A model generated the notes under the pieces. That model was not told the DNA's origin. It was given only the letters and a program-made list of their open reading frames with translations, and searched no databases. A stretch of 64,000 nucleotides of DNA from Streptomyces canus 299MFChir4.1. GTDB taxonomy: Bacteria; Actinomycetota; Actinomycetes; Streptomycetales; Streptomycetaceae. Both the position numbers and the translations under genes were made by a program. Shown piece after piece: positions 1 to 6,719 of this stretch (within the stretch, counting starts at the first letter, position 1; each line of letters starts with the position of its first letter). The stretch covers positions 160,916 to 224,915 of the forward strand of contig NZ_KB911594.1 of NCBI RefSeq assembly GCF_000383615.1. Reading direction: 5' to 3'.

Positions 1-524
1 GGCGACAGGACGGCGTCGCCGTGGCGCAGGGTCTCCGCGAGTCCCACGGACCCGGCGAGTTCGCGCATCAGCCGGTGGCTCGGGGAGTCGAAGTTGCCGG
101 GCACCTGGAAGGCGAAGGTGCCGCCCGGCGCGAGTCCGTCCACCCACGCCCCGAAACGCTCCGCGTGCCCCGGCACCCACTGCAGCGTCGCGTTGCTGAC
201 GATCAGGCCGTACGGCTGCGCGGGCGTCCAGGTGCGTGCGTCCGCGTGGGCGAAGTCGAGCCGGCCGCCGCCGGACGTGGGGCCGGCGTACTCGGCACGG
301 GCCTTGTCGAGCATCTCGGCGGAGTTGTCGTAGCCGGTGATCCGGGCGGTCGGCCAGCGTGCGGCGAGCAGCGCCGTCATGTTGCCGGGGCCGCAGCCCA
401 GGTCGGCGATCAGGGGCGCGTCCCCCGGCGGTTCCGGGACGCGGGCCAGGAGGTCGGTGAAGGGGCGGGCGCGGTGGTCCGCGTGGCGCAGGTACTGGGC
501 CGGGTCCCAGGTGGGAGTCGTCAT
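1..524 (-). CDS. tam: Trans-aconitate 2-methyltransferase, 3' part beyond the left edge
   Basis: Cytoplasmic SAM-dependent methyltransferase expected to methylate trans-aconitate, a toxic by-product of aconitase that inhibits the citric acid cycle. Reading leftwards from the ATG at 524 (MTTPTWDPAQYLRH) the class I fold is clear: the SAM-binding motif DLGCGPGNMT at about residue 46, the acidic end of strand 2 in GYDNSAEML, and LIVSNATLQWVPGH, typical of Tam. The reading frame is open to base 1, so the C-terminus lies outside the window. It is divergent from a MarR gene across 89 bp that carry inverted repeats, the arrangement known for tam/tamR in S. coelicolor. Family assignment is strong; the substrate is inferred from family and context. 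Confidence 0.88.
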   Translation of the reverse strand, partial: MTTPTWDPAQYLRHADHRARPFTDLLARVPEPPGDAPLIADLGCGPGNMTALLAARWPTARITGYDNSAEMLDKARAEYAGPTSGGGRLDFAHADARTWTPAQPYGLIVSNATLQWVPGHAERFGAWVDGLAPGGTFAFQVPGNFDSPSHRLMRELAGSVGLAETLRHGDAVLS

Positions 525-544
525 GCCGTCCACCTTCCCCGTCG

Positions 545-606
545 ATTTATCTTGATGTCAAGAGACTTGACTTCAAGAGACTTCACATCGACACAACCAC
601 TACACT
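545..606. promoter_or_regulatory. tam/tamR divergent promoters with overlapping TamR-type inverted repeats
   Basis: Two perfect inverted repeats lie back to back: TCTTGA-TG-TCAAGA at 550-563 and CTTGA-CT-TCAAG at 566-577, with a third pairing (TCAAG-AGA-CTTGA) formed between them. The motif resembles the TamR operator described in S. coelicolor. A -10-like TACACT at 601-606 sits 7 bases before the tamR ATG, suggesting a leaderless message. On the minus strand, a weak TTGAAG (571-576) and AGATAA-like hexamer (547-552) lie within the repeats, so one bound repressor could shut both promoters. Promoter hexamers are inferred by eye. Confidence 0.65.
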
Positions 607-613
607 GATCGTC

Positions 614-1111
614 ATGGAGGACGAGGTCGATCGGCTGGTCGCTGCGTGGCGCCGGGAGCGCCCTGACCTCGACGTGGAACCGCTCGAGGTGCTCAGCCGG
701 GTGAGCAGACTGGCCCGGCACCTGGACCGGGCACGCCGGCTGGCCTTCGCGGAGCACAGTCTTGAGCCCTGGGAGTTCGACGTGCTGACCGCGCTCAGGC
801 GCGCGGGGACGCCGTATCAGCTCTCCCCCGGGCAGCTGCTGACGCAGACTCTGGTCACCTCGGGCACCATGACCAACCGCATCGACCGGCTGGCCAAGAA
901 GGGCCTGGTGGAGCGGCTGCCCGATCCGAGCGACCGGCGCGGGGTGCTGGTCCGGCTCACGGAGGACGGCAAGGACCGCGCGGACCAGGCCCTCGCCGGT
1001 CTGCTGGAACAGGAGCGCGCGATCCTCGCCGAGCTCTCCCGTGCCCAGCGCGGGGAACTGGCCGGGCTGCTACGCCAGTTGACCGCCCCGTTCGACAACA
1101 TCCCCGGCTAG
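614..1111 (+). CDS. tamR: MarR-family regulator, probable TamR
   Basis: 165-aa winged-helix dimer of the MarR family. The N-terminal dimerisation helix (VLSRVSRLARHLDRARRLAF) is followed by the helix-turn-helix, ending in the wing with the diagnostic DRRGVLVRLTEDG at about residues 98-110. S. coelicolor TamR binds citrate, trans-aconitate and related ligands and de-represses tam and aconitase; the divergent tam gene and the repeats between them support the same role. The start at 614 fits a leaderless transcript. Its 3' end overlaps the convergent response regulator by 42 bp. Confidence 0.82.
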   Translation: MEDEVDRLVAAWRRERPDLDVEPLEVLSRVSRLARHLDRARRLAFAEHSLEPWEFDVLTALRRAGTPYQLSPGQLLTQTLVTSGTMTNRIDRLAKKGLVERLPDPSDRRGVLVRLTEDGKDRADQALAGLLEQERAILAELSRAQRGELAGLLRQLTAPFDNIPG

Positions 1112-1837
1112 GTCGACCGGCCCCACGCCCGCGCGCCGCGCCAGAGCCACGGCGGCCAGGGTGGAGTGGACGCCCAGTTTGCCGAGGACGTTCTGCATAT
1201 GGGTGCGGACGGTGTGCGGCGAGAGGAACAGCCGGTCGGCGACCGCCTTGCGGCCCAGGCCGGCGACCATGCAGCGCAGCACCTCCCGCTCGCGCGGGGT
1301 GAGGGACTCCACCAGCCGCTCGCTCTCGGTGCGGTGCTTGCGGGCGGCGGTGAGCTCCCTGAGCACTCCGGTGAGCAGGGCGGGCGGCAGATGGGTCTCG
1401 TCGCGCAGCACCCCCCGGATGACGGTGAGCAGCCGGGACAGCGAGCAGTCCTTGGCGACCCAGCCCGACGCGCCGGCCTGCAGGGCGAGCGCGGCCCGCC
1501 GCGGATCGTCCTTCTCGGCGAGCACGACGATCCGGACCGCCGGCTGCCCGGTACGGACCCCGGCGACCAGCGATATGCCGTCGACAAGACCCTCCTCGCC
1601 GCCGTCCTGCACGGACATGGCGGGCCTGATGCCCTGGACGTTGCCGCCCAGATCTGCGTCGACGAGCAGCACGTCGAAACGGCGGCCCTCGGCGGCCGCG
1701 CGCTCCAGACTGCGCAGCGCGGCGGGACCGCTGCCGGCCGCGGAGACCTCCACGTCGGGCTCGGCCGCCAGTGCGGCGGCGAGCGACTCGGCGAAGATGC
1801 GATGGTCGTCGACGACCAGGACTCGGATGCGAACCAC
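1070..1837 (-). CDS. Orphan LuxR/NarL-type response regulator
   Basis: 255-aa two-component output protein. The receiver begins at once (VVRIRVLVVDDHRIF, with the acidic DD pair), has a phosphoacceptor Asp in DVLLVDADLG, and keeps the conserved Lys in GWVAKDCS. The C-terminal LuxR helix-turn-helix reads SLTPREREVLRCMVAGL...VRTHMQNVLGKLGVHS. GTG at 1837 is chosen because GGAAGGGGG precedes it and the receiver starts there; the frame stays open further upstream but without a better start. No histidine kinase lies nearby, so its signal and targets are unknown. The 3' end overlaps the convergent tamR gene. Confidence 0.85.
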   Translation of the reverse strand: MVRIRVLVVDDHRIFAESLAAALAAEPDVEVSAAGSGPAALRSLERAAAEGRRFDVLLVDADLGGNVQGIRPAMSVQDGGEEGLVDGISLVAGVRTGQPAVRIVVLAEKDDPRRAALALQAGASGWVAKDCSLSRLLTVIRGVLRDETHLPPALLTGVLRELTAARKHRTESERLVESLTPREREVLRCMVAGLGRKAVADRLFLSPHTVRTHMQNVLGKLGVHSTLAAVALARRAGVGPVDLAGDVVERGGQLA

Positions 1838-1847
1838 GAAACCCCCT

Positions 1848-1872
1848 TCCCCAAGCTCTCGAAGAGCAGGGG
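1848..1872. repeat. Small GC-rich stem-loop upstream of the response regulator
   Basis: CCCC-aa-GCTCT-cga-AGAGC-a-GGGG forms a compact hairpin 10 bases before the response-regulator start. Similar hairpins recur between Streptomyces genes. A role in mRNA stability or translation of the minus-strand gene is possible but not shown. Confidence 0.4.
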
Positions 1873-2013
1873 ATACCCCATCGTCTTCGTCTGAGGACGA
1901 CTCGGGAGACGACACCGCCGCGGGTACGACGCCCCAAGCACGATGGCCGCACGGCCGCCGCCGCGCAAGAACTGCTACCCCCGCTTCGGGCGCCGTACCC
2001 GACTGTCTCGCCC

Positions 2014-2054
2014 CCCTGATCAGCACCGGCCCCCACCGGTGCTGTTCATCAGGG
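2014..2054. repeat. Large interrupted inverted repeat upstream of the acetyltransferase
   Basis: Outer arms CCCTGAT (2014-2020) and ATCAGGG (2048-2054) enclose inner arms AGCACCGG (2022-2029) and CCGGTGCT (2036-2043). The element lies between two divergent genes, where a terminator would not be expected, and ends 30 bp before the acetyltransferase start. It could be an operator or a 5' leader hairpin. Confidence 0.5.
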
Positions 2055-2084
2055 TAAGGCCGGGGGGCAGGAGCGGAAGGTTAT

Positions 2085-2570
2085 TTGCAGAACTGGCTGT
2101 CCGGTGCGTTTATGGTGAGCCGCATGTTTCGTCTGGAGACAGAAGTCGACAAAGCCCGGCAAGATCTGCTCCGCAAGCGGCTGCGGGACACCAACACGGC
2201 CGCCTCCCCGGTCCTGCGCGCACTGCGCGGAACCCCTGGTGAACGGGAACTTCCGCTCCATGTCTGGGCGTTGGACGACTCCGGCGCCCTGGCGGGCGGG
2301 CTGGTCGGCCACACCTGGACGAGCTGGCTGCACGTGACGTATCTGTGGGTCGACGCACGGCACCGCGGGGCGGGCCTGGGTTCGCAGTTGCTCGCACGGG
2401 CGGAGCGCATGGCCCGGCGCGGCCGGGGCTGCACCGCCGTACGCCTGGAGACCTGGGACTTCCAGGCGCCGGAGTTCTACAAGAAGCAGGGGTACGAGGT
2501 GGTGTGTGTGATCCCGGACTATCCGCCGGGGGCCACGGAGTACACCCTCACCAAGATGCTCACCGTCTGA
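2085..2570 (+). CDS. GNAT-family N-acetyltransferase
   Basis: 161-aa acetyl-CoA-dependent acetyltransferase; substrate unknown. The acetyl-CoA loop is seen in LWVDARHRGAGLGSQLLARAE (R-x-G-x-G, about residues 87-105) and the fold ends with ETWDFQAPEFYKKQGYEVV, where the Tyr-rich strand is typical of the family. The TTG at 2085 follows GGAAGG by 4 bases; ATG at 2112 or 2124 are alternatives that would remove only the first 9 or 13 residues and leave the domain intact. The 3' end overlaps the convergent membrane gene by 11 bp. Confidence 0.75.
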   Translation: MQNWLSGAFMVSRMFRLETEVDKARQDLLRKRLRDTNTAASPVLRALRGTPGERELPLHVWALDDSGALAGGLVGHTWTSWLHVTYLWVDARHRGAGLGSQLLARAERMARRGRGCTAVRLETWDFQAPEFYKKQGYEVVCVIPDYPPGATEYTLTKMLTV

Positions 2571-3348
2571 AGCGCCAGGAGCCCGGCTCGTCCGCCGGCG
2601 CCAGACCCAGCTCCCCTGCGATGCCGGCCGCGCGGCGGTGGGAGACGTCGGGGTAGTGCGCGGGGTGCACCTCGATGACCCCGTGGTCGTCGGCCGAGGC
2701 CGTGCGCAGCGCCTCGCGGAGCGTGTGTTCCTGGTCCGCCACCCGGGCCCGCTCCTCCCGCCGCCGGGCGACGGCCGCGCCCCGGCGGCTCGTGGCCGCG
2801 ATCACGCCGAGTGCGATCAGCGCGAACGCCCCGACGCCCAGGACGTCACCGGTCGCGTGCGCGCCGCCCGGGATCCGGGGACGCAGGACGCCCTCGGGGT
2901 CCGCGAGGACGGTGACCCTCTGCCCGACGGCGAAGCTGCCGGATCCGGCTTGCAGGGCGGGGCCGGGGAGCCTGGTGCCGTCGAGGCGCGCGAGGGCGTA
3001 GTCGTAGGTGTCCGCCTCGCGCCCCCGGTCCGGGGCGGGCCAGTCCCGTACGACGGTGGCGGTGATCCGTTCGCCCCGTCGCTCCAGGGTGAGGTCGTCG
3101 CGGGCCAGGTCGGCGATGTACACGGCCACCAGGGAGGCCCCCACCACCAGGAGCGCGGCTGTCACGCCCGTCTCGTCCGCGCACAGCTTCGTCAGCAGCA
3201 GGGCGAGGAGCACCCCGTGCGCGATCCACAGGGGCACCAGGAGTCCGTAGCCCTGGTGGTCCGCCAGGAGGAAGAAGCCGACGATCGCGGCGAGCGCGTA
3301 GCAGCCGATGCCGATCGCCGACAGGATGCGAAGGCGCCCTCGACTCAC
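2560..3348 (-). CDS. Membrane protein of unknown function, DUF3592-like
   Basis: 262 aa. Three N-terminal hydrophobic segments (about residues 10-27, 33-53 and 64-84) are followed by an extracytoplasmic part with a conserved-looking beta section (GERITATVVRDW ... YDYALARLDG ... VGQRVTVLADPEG), which resembles DUF3592 domains, then a further membrane segment (about 168-186) and a basic, charged cytoplasmic tail. No catalytic motif is visible. It lies 88 bp downstream of galK on the same strand, but the stem-loop at 3383-3416 suggests it is not simply the last gal operon gene. Confidence 0.6.
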   Translation of the reverse strand: MSRGRLRILSAIGIGCYALAAIVGFFLLADHQGYGLLVPLWIAHGVLLALLLTKLCADETGVTAALLVVGASLVAVYIADLARDDLTLERRGERITATVVRDWPAPDRGREADTYDYALARLDGTRLPGPALQAGSGSFAVGQRVTVLADPEGVLRPRIPGGAHATGDVLGVGAFALIALGVIAATSRRGAAVARRREERARVADQEHTLREALRTASADDHGVIEVHPAHYPDVSHRRAAGIAGELGLAPADEPGSWRFRR

Positions 3349-3382
3349 GCTCCGACGCTACTGGGGCGTACGTCAGGGAGAG

Positions 3383-3416
3383 GCCCGGCTTTCCCCAAGT
3401 TCGGATCAAGCCGGGC
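3383..3416 (-). terminator. Probable terminator of the galTEK operon
   Basis: GCCCGGCTT (3383-3391) pairs with AAGCCGGGC (3408-3416) across a 16-base loop, 21 bp beyond the galK stop codon. There is no long U tract, as is usual for Streptomyces terminators. Confidence 0.6.
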
Positions 3417-3436
3417 AAAACAGCGGTCAGCCGGTC

Positions 3437-4591
3437 TCAGACCAGGCGTCGCGCCCCTGCCGAGGGCACCGCCTCGAACACCCGCGGAGCGGTGAACTCC
3501 GCTGCGGCGAAGGCCTCTTGGACCGCCTTGGTGAGGGGCTCGACGTCGGCCGCCTCCGCCAGCACGATCGCCGAACCGCCGAAGCCGCCGCCGGTCATCC
3601 GCGCGCCCAGGGCGCCCGAGGCGAGGGCGGTGTCGACGACCAGGTCCAGCTCCGGGCAGGAGATCCGGAAGTCGTCGCGCAGGGAGGTGTGACCCGCGAC
3701 CAGCACGGGGCCGATCGCGCGGGTCTCGCCCGACTCCAGCAGGGCAACGACCTTCTCCACCCGCTCGTCCTCGGTGACGACGTGCCGGACCAGGCGTACG
3801 GCCTCCTCGTCGTCCCCGAGCCGCTTGAGGGCCGCGTCGAGCTCGCCGTAGGGGATGTCCCGCAGCGCGTCCACGCCCAGCAGGGCCGCACCCCGCTCGC
3901 AGCCCGCGCGGCGCTTTCCGTACTCGCCCTCGCTGTGGGAGTGCTTGACGCGGGTGTCGACGACGAGCAGGACCATGCCCTCGGCGGCGAGGTCGAAGGG
4001 GATCTGCTTCTGGGCGAGGTCCCGGGTGTCGAGGAACAGGGCGTGGCCCGTCTCGCAGCAGGCGGACGCGGTCTGGTCCATGATCCCGGTGGGGGCGCCG
4101 ACGTAGACGTTCTCGGCGCGCTGGCACAGCCGGGCCAGCTGCCAGCGCTGGAGGCCGAGGTCGAAGAGGTCGTTCAGCGCGAGCGCGATCACGACCTCCA
4201 GGGCCGCCGACGAGGACAGGCCCGCGCCCGCCGGGACCGCCGAAGCGAGGTGGACGTCCGCGCCGGTGACCGGATGGCCGGCCTCGCGCAGCGCCCAGAC
4301 GACACCGGCCGGGTACGCGGTCCATTTCCGGTCGCTCTCGGGCGCGAGGTCGTCGAGGCGCAGCTCCACGACACCGCCCCCGATGTCCGAGGAGTGCAGG
4401 CGCAGAACGCCGTCCGTGCGCCGGGAGACGGCCGCGACCGCGGTGTGCGGCAGCGCGAAGGGCATCACGAAGCCGTCGTTGTAGTCGGTGTGCTCACCGA
4501 TGAGGTTGACGCGGCCCGGGGCCGACCAGACCCCCTCGGGCTCTGTTCCGTACAGCTCGACGAAACCGTCCCGGACCTGCTGTGCCGCCAC
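3437..4591 (-). CDS. galK: Galactokinase
   Basis: 384-aa GHMP kinase phosphorylating alpha-D-galactose to galactose 1-phosphate, first step of the Leloir pathway. Motifs: the galactokinase signature GRVNLIGEHTDYNDGF near residue 27, the ATP loop AGLSSSAALE near 125, and the third GHMP motif MTGGGFGGSAI near 335. The GTG start overlaps the galE stop by one base (TAGTG), indicating translational coupling. Last gene of galT-galE-galK. Confidence 0.96.
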   Translation of the reverse strand: MAAQQVRDGFVELYGTEPEGVWSAPGRVNLIGEHTDYNDGFVMPFALPHTAVAAVSRRTDGVLRLHSSDIGGGVVELRLDDLAPESDRKWTAYPAGVVWALREAGHPVTGADVHLASAVPAGAGLSSSAALEVVIALALNDLFDLGLQRWQLARLCQRAENVYVGAPTGIMDQTASACCETGHALFLDTRDLAQKQIPFDLAAEGMVLLVVDTRVKHSHSEGEYGKRRAGCERGAALLGVDALRDIPYGELDAALKRLGDDEEAVRLVRHVVTEDERVEKVVALLESGETRAIGPVLVAGHTSLRDDFRISCPELDLVVDTALASGALGARMTGGGFGGSAIVLAEAADVEPLTKAVQEAFAAAEFTAPRVFEAVPSAGARRLV

Positions 4592-5559
4592 TACTGCTCC
4601 CTCGTTGCGCTGATGTTCTGCGCGAACTCCCAGGCGTCCGCGACGATCCCCGCGAGATCCGCGCGGGACGGGTTCCAGCCCAGCTTCTCGCGGGCGGTGG
4701 CGGCGGAGGCGACCAGGGTGGCCGGGTCGCCGGCCCGGCGTGGGGCCACGACCTCGGGGATCGGGTGGCCGGTGACCTGGCGGACGGTCTCGATGACCTG
4801 CCGGACGGAGAAGCCCTCGCCGTTGCCGAGGTTGCAGATGAGGTGCTCGCCCGGCTTGGCGGCCGTCAGCGCCAGCAGGTGGGCCTCGGCCAGGTCGGCG
4901 ACGTGGATGTAGTCACGCACGCAGGTGCCGTCCGGGGTCGGGTAGTCCTCGCCGAAGACGTTGATCGCCTCGCGCCTGCCCTGGGCGACCTGGAGGACCA
5001 GCGGGATGAGGTGCGACTCGGGGTCGTGGCGCTCGCCCTGGTTGCCGTAGGCACCGGCGACGTTGAAGTAGCGCAGGGAGACGGCACCCAGCCCGTGGGC
5101 GTTCGCCTCGCTGGTGATCATGAAGTCGACGGCGAGCTTGGAGGCGCCGTACGGGTTGGTGGGCTTCGTGGGCGCCGACTCGACGATCGGCACCTCCTCG
5201 GGCTCCCCGTACGTGGCGGCCGTGGAGGAGAAGACGAGCTTCTTGACGCCGGCCTCGCGCATGGCACCGAGCAGTGCCATGGTGCCGCCGACGTTGTTGT
5301 CCCAGTACTTCTCGGGCTTCACGACGGACTCGCCGACCTGGGAGGAGGCGGCGAAGTGGAGCACGCCGTCGAAGGAGGAGTCCAGCCACTTGGCCGCGTC
5401 GCGGATGTCGCCCTCGACGAAGGCGGCCCCGGCGGGGACACCCTCGCGGAAGCCGGTGGAGAGGTTGTCGAGGACGACGACCTCGTGCCCCGCCTCGAGC
5501 AGATGCTGGGCCACGACCCCGCCGACATACCCCGCGCCACCTGTCACCAGGTACTTCAT
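4591..5559 (-). CDS. galE: UDP-glucose 4-epimerase
   Basis: 322-aa short-chain dehydrogenase-type epimerase interconverting UDP-galactose and UDP-glucose with bound NAD. The Rossmann motif GGAGYVGG is at residues 7-14 and the catalytic YGASK at about 142-146, with a substrate-binding section LRYFNVAGAYG. Its ATG overlaps the galT stop (ATGA, 4 bp), so the three gal genes form one coupled unit. Besides galactose catabolism it can supply UDP-galactose to glycans. Confidence 0.96.
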   Translation of the reverse strand: MKYLVTGGAGYVGGVVAQHLLEAGHEVVVLDNLSTGFREGVPAGAAFVEGDIRDAAKWLDSSFDGVLHFAASSQVGESVVKPEKYWDNNVGGTMALLGAMREAGVKKLVFSSTAATYGEPEEVPIVESAPTKPTNPYGASKLAVDFMITSEANAHGLGAVSLRYFNVAGAYGNQGERHDPESHLIPLVLQVAQGRREAINVFGEDYPTPDGTCVRDYIHVADLAEAHLLALTAAKPGEHLICNLGNGEGFSVRQVIETVRQVTGHPIPEVVAPRRAGDPATLVASAATAREKLGWNPSRADLAGIVADAWEFAQNISATREQ

Positions 5560-6617
5560 GAACTCGCTACCTCTCGCAGTCGCTGTGCCGCGGCCTCCGG
5601 ACGGATGTCGTTGATGAAGACGTTCATGCCCGACTCGGACCCCGCGAGGAACTTCAGCTTGCCGGACGTACGGCGAATGGTGAAAAGCTCGAGGTGCAGC
5701 GCGAAGTCGTCACGGCTGACGCCCTCGAACTCCTCCAACTGCCCGAACGGCGCCTGGTGCCAGCCGGCGATGTAGGGCGTCGAAGGCTCGTTCTCCCCGA
5801 AGATCCGGTCGAAGCGCCTCAAGAGTTCCAGATAGACCTTGGGGAACTCTGTGCGGGCCTCCTCGTCGAGGCCGAGCAGATCCGGCACCCGGCGCTTCGG
5901 GTACAGGTGCACCTCGTACGGCCAGTGCGCCGCGTAGGGCACGAAGGCGACCCAGTGCTCGCCCTCCAGGACGACCCGCTCGCCGGCGAGCTCGCTCTCC
6001 AGGACGGCGTCGAAGAGGTTCTCCCCTCCGGTCGCCTCCTTGTGCGCCGCGAGAGAACGCAACATCAGGGCGGTGCGCGGGGTGGTGAACGGGTAGGCGT
6101 AGATCTGGCCATGGGGGTGACCCAGGGTCACACCGATCTCCGCACCCCTGTTCTCGAAACAGAAGACCTGCTCCACGGAGGGCAGATGCGACAGCTCCGA
6201 CGTCCGGTCGGTCCATGCGTCCAGGACGAGCCGTGCCTGCTCCTCCGTGAGATCCGCGAAGGACGCGTTGTGGTCCGAGGTGAAGCAGACGACCTCACAG
6301 CGCCCCGAGTCCCCGGCCAGCGAGGGGAAGCGGTTCTCGAAGACCACGGCGTCGTACGACGAGTCCGGGATCTCACTCAGCCGCTCGCCCTGCGAGGGGC
6401 ACAGCGGGCACTCGTCGGCGGGCGGGTGGTAGGTGCGCCCCTGTCGGTGCGAGGCGATGGCCACGGAGTCGCCGAGCAGCGGATCCCGACGAACCTCCGA
6501 CGTGGTGACAGTCCGCTCCAGCGGACGTCGGTCCACGGCGTCGCGGACGGTGTCGTCGCGCAGGTCGTAGTAGATGAGCTCGCGACCGTCGGCCAGCCGG
6601 GTCGAGGTCTTCTTCAC
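5556..6617 (-). CDS. galT: Galactose-1-phosphate uridylyltransferase
   Basis: 353-aa histidine-triad transferase moving UMP from UDP-glucose to galactose 1-phosphate. The active-site GHPHGQIYAYPF is at about residue 170, and the zinc ligands ECPLCPSQGE at about 69-78 are also present. GTG at 6617 has GGAG at a suitable distance. First gene of the operon; the AT-rich divergent gap towards the symporter holds its promoter. Confidence 0.95.
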   Translation of the reverse strand: MKKTSTRLADGRELIYYDLRDDTVRDAVDRRPLERTVTTSEVRRDPLLGDSVAIASHRQGRTYHPPADECPLCPSQGERLSEIPDSSYDAVVFENRFPSLAGDSGRCEVVCFTSDHNASFADLTEEQARLVLDAWTDRTSELSHLPSVEQVFCFENRGAEIGVTLGHPHGQIYAYPFTTPRTALMLRSLAAHKEATGGENLFDAVLESELAGERVVLEGEHWVAFVPYAAHWPYEVHLYPKRRVPDLLGLDEEARTEFPKVYLELLRRFDRIFGENEPSTPYIAGWHQAPFGQLEEFEGVSRDDFALHLELFTIRRTSGKLKFLAGSESGMNVFINDIRPEAAAQRLREVASS

Positions 6618-6719
6618 CGCTGCGCTCCTTCACTCAAACATAACTAAACACAAGTAACCATCATCGCCCACCCACGTCAACATCGGAATCAAACAAAGCG
6701 CATCAGTCGAGGTGTTCAA
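6618..6719. promoter_or_regulatory. AT-rich gal/symporter divergent promoter with repeated heptamers
   Basis: The gap is unusually AT-rich for this genome. On the plus strand TCAAACA occurs at 6634-6640 and 6689-6695, with near copies CTAAACA at 6644-6650 and TCAACA at 6677-6682; on the minus strand these read TGTTTGA and relatives. Two copies are exactly 10 bp apart. Such direct repeats look like binding sites for a sugar regulator (DeoR or LacI/GalR type), but no such regulator is encoded nearby. GAGGTG at 6709-6714 is the likely ribosome site for the symporter. Confidence 0.5.
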
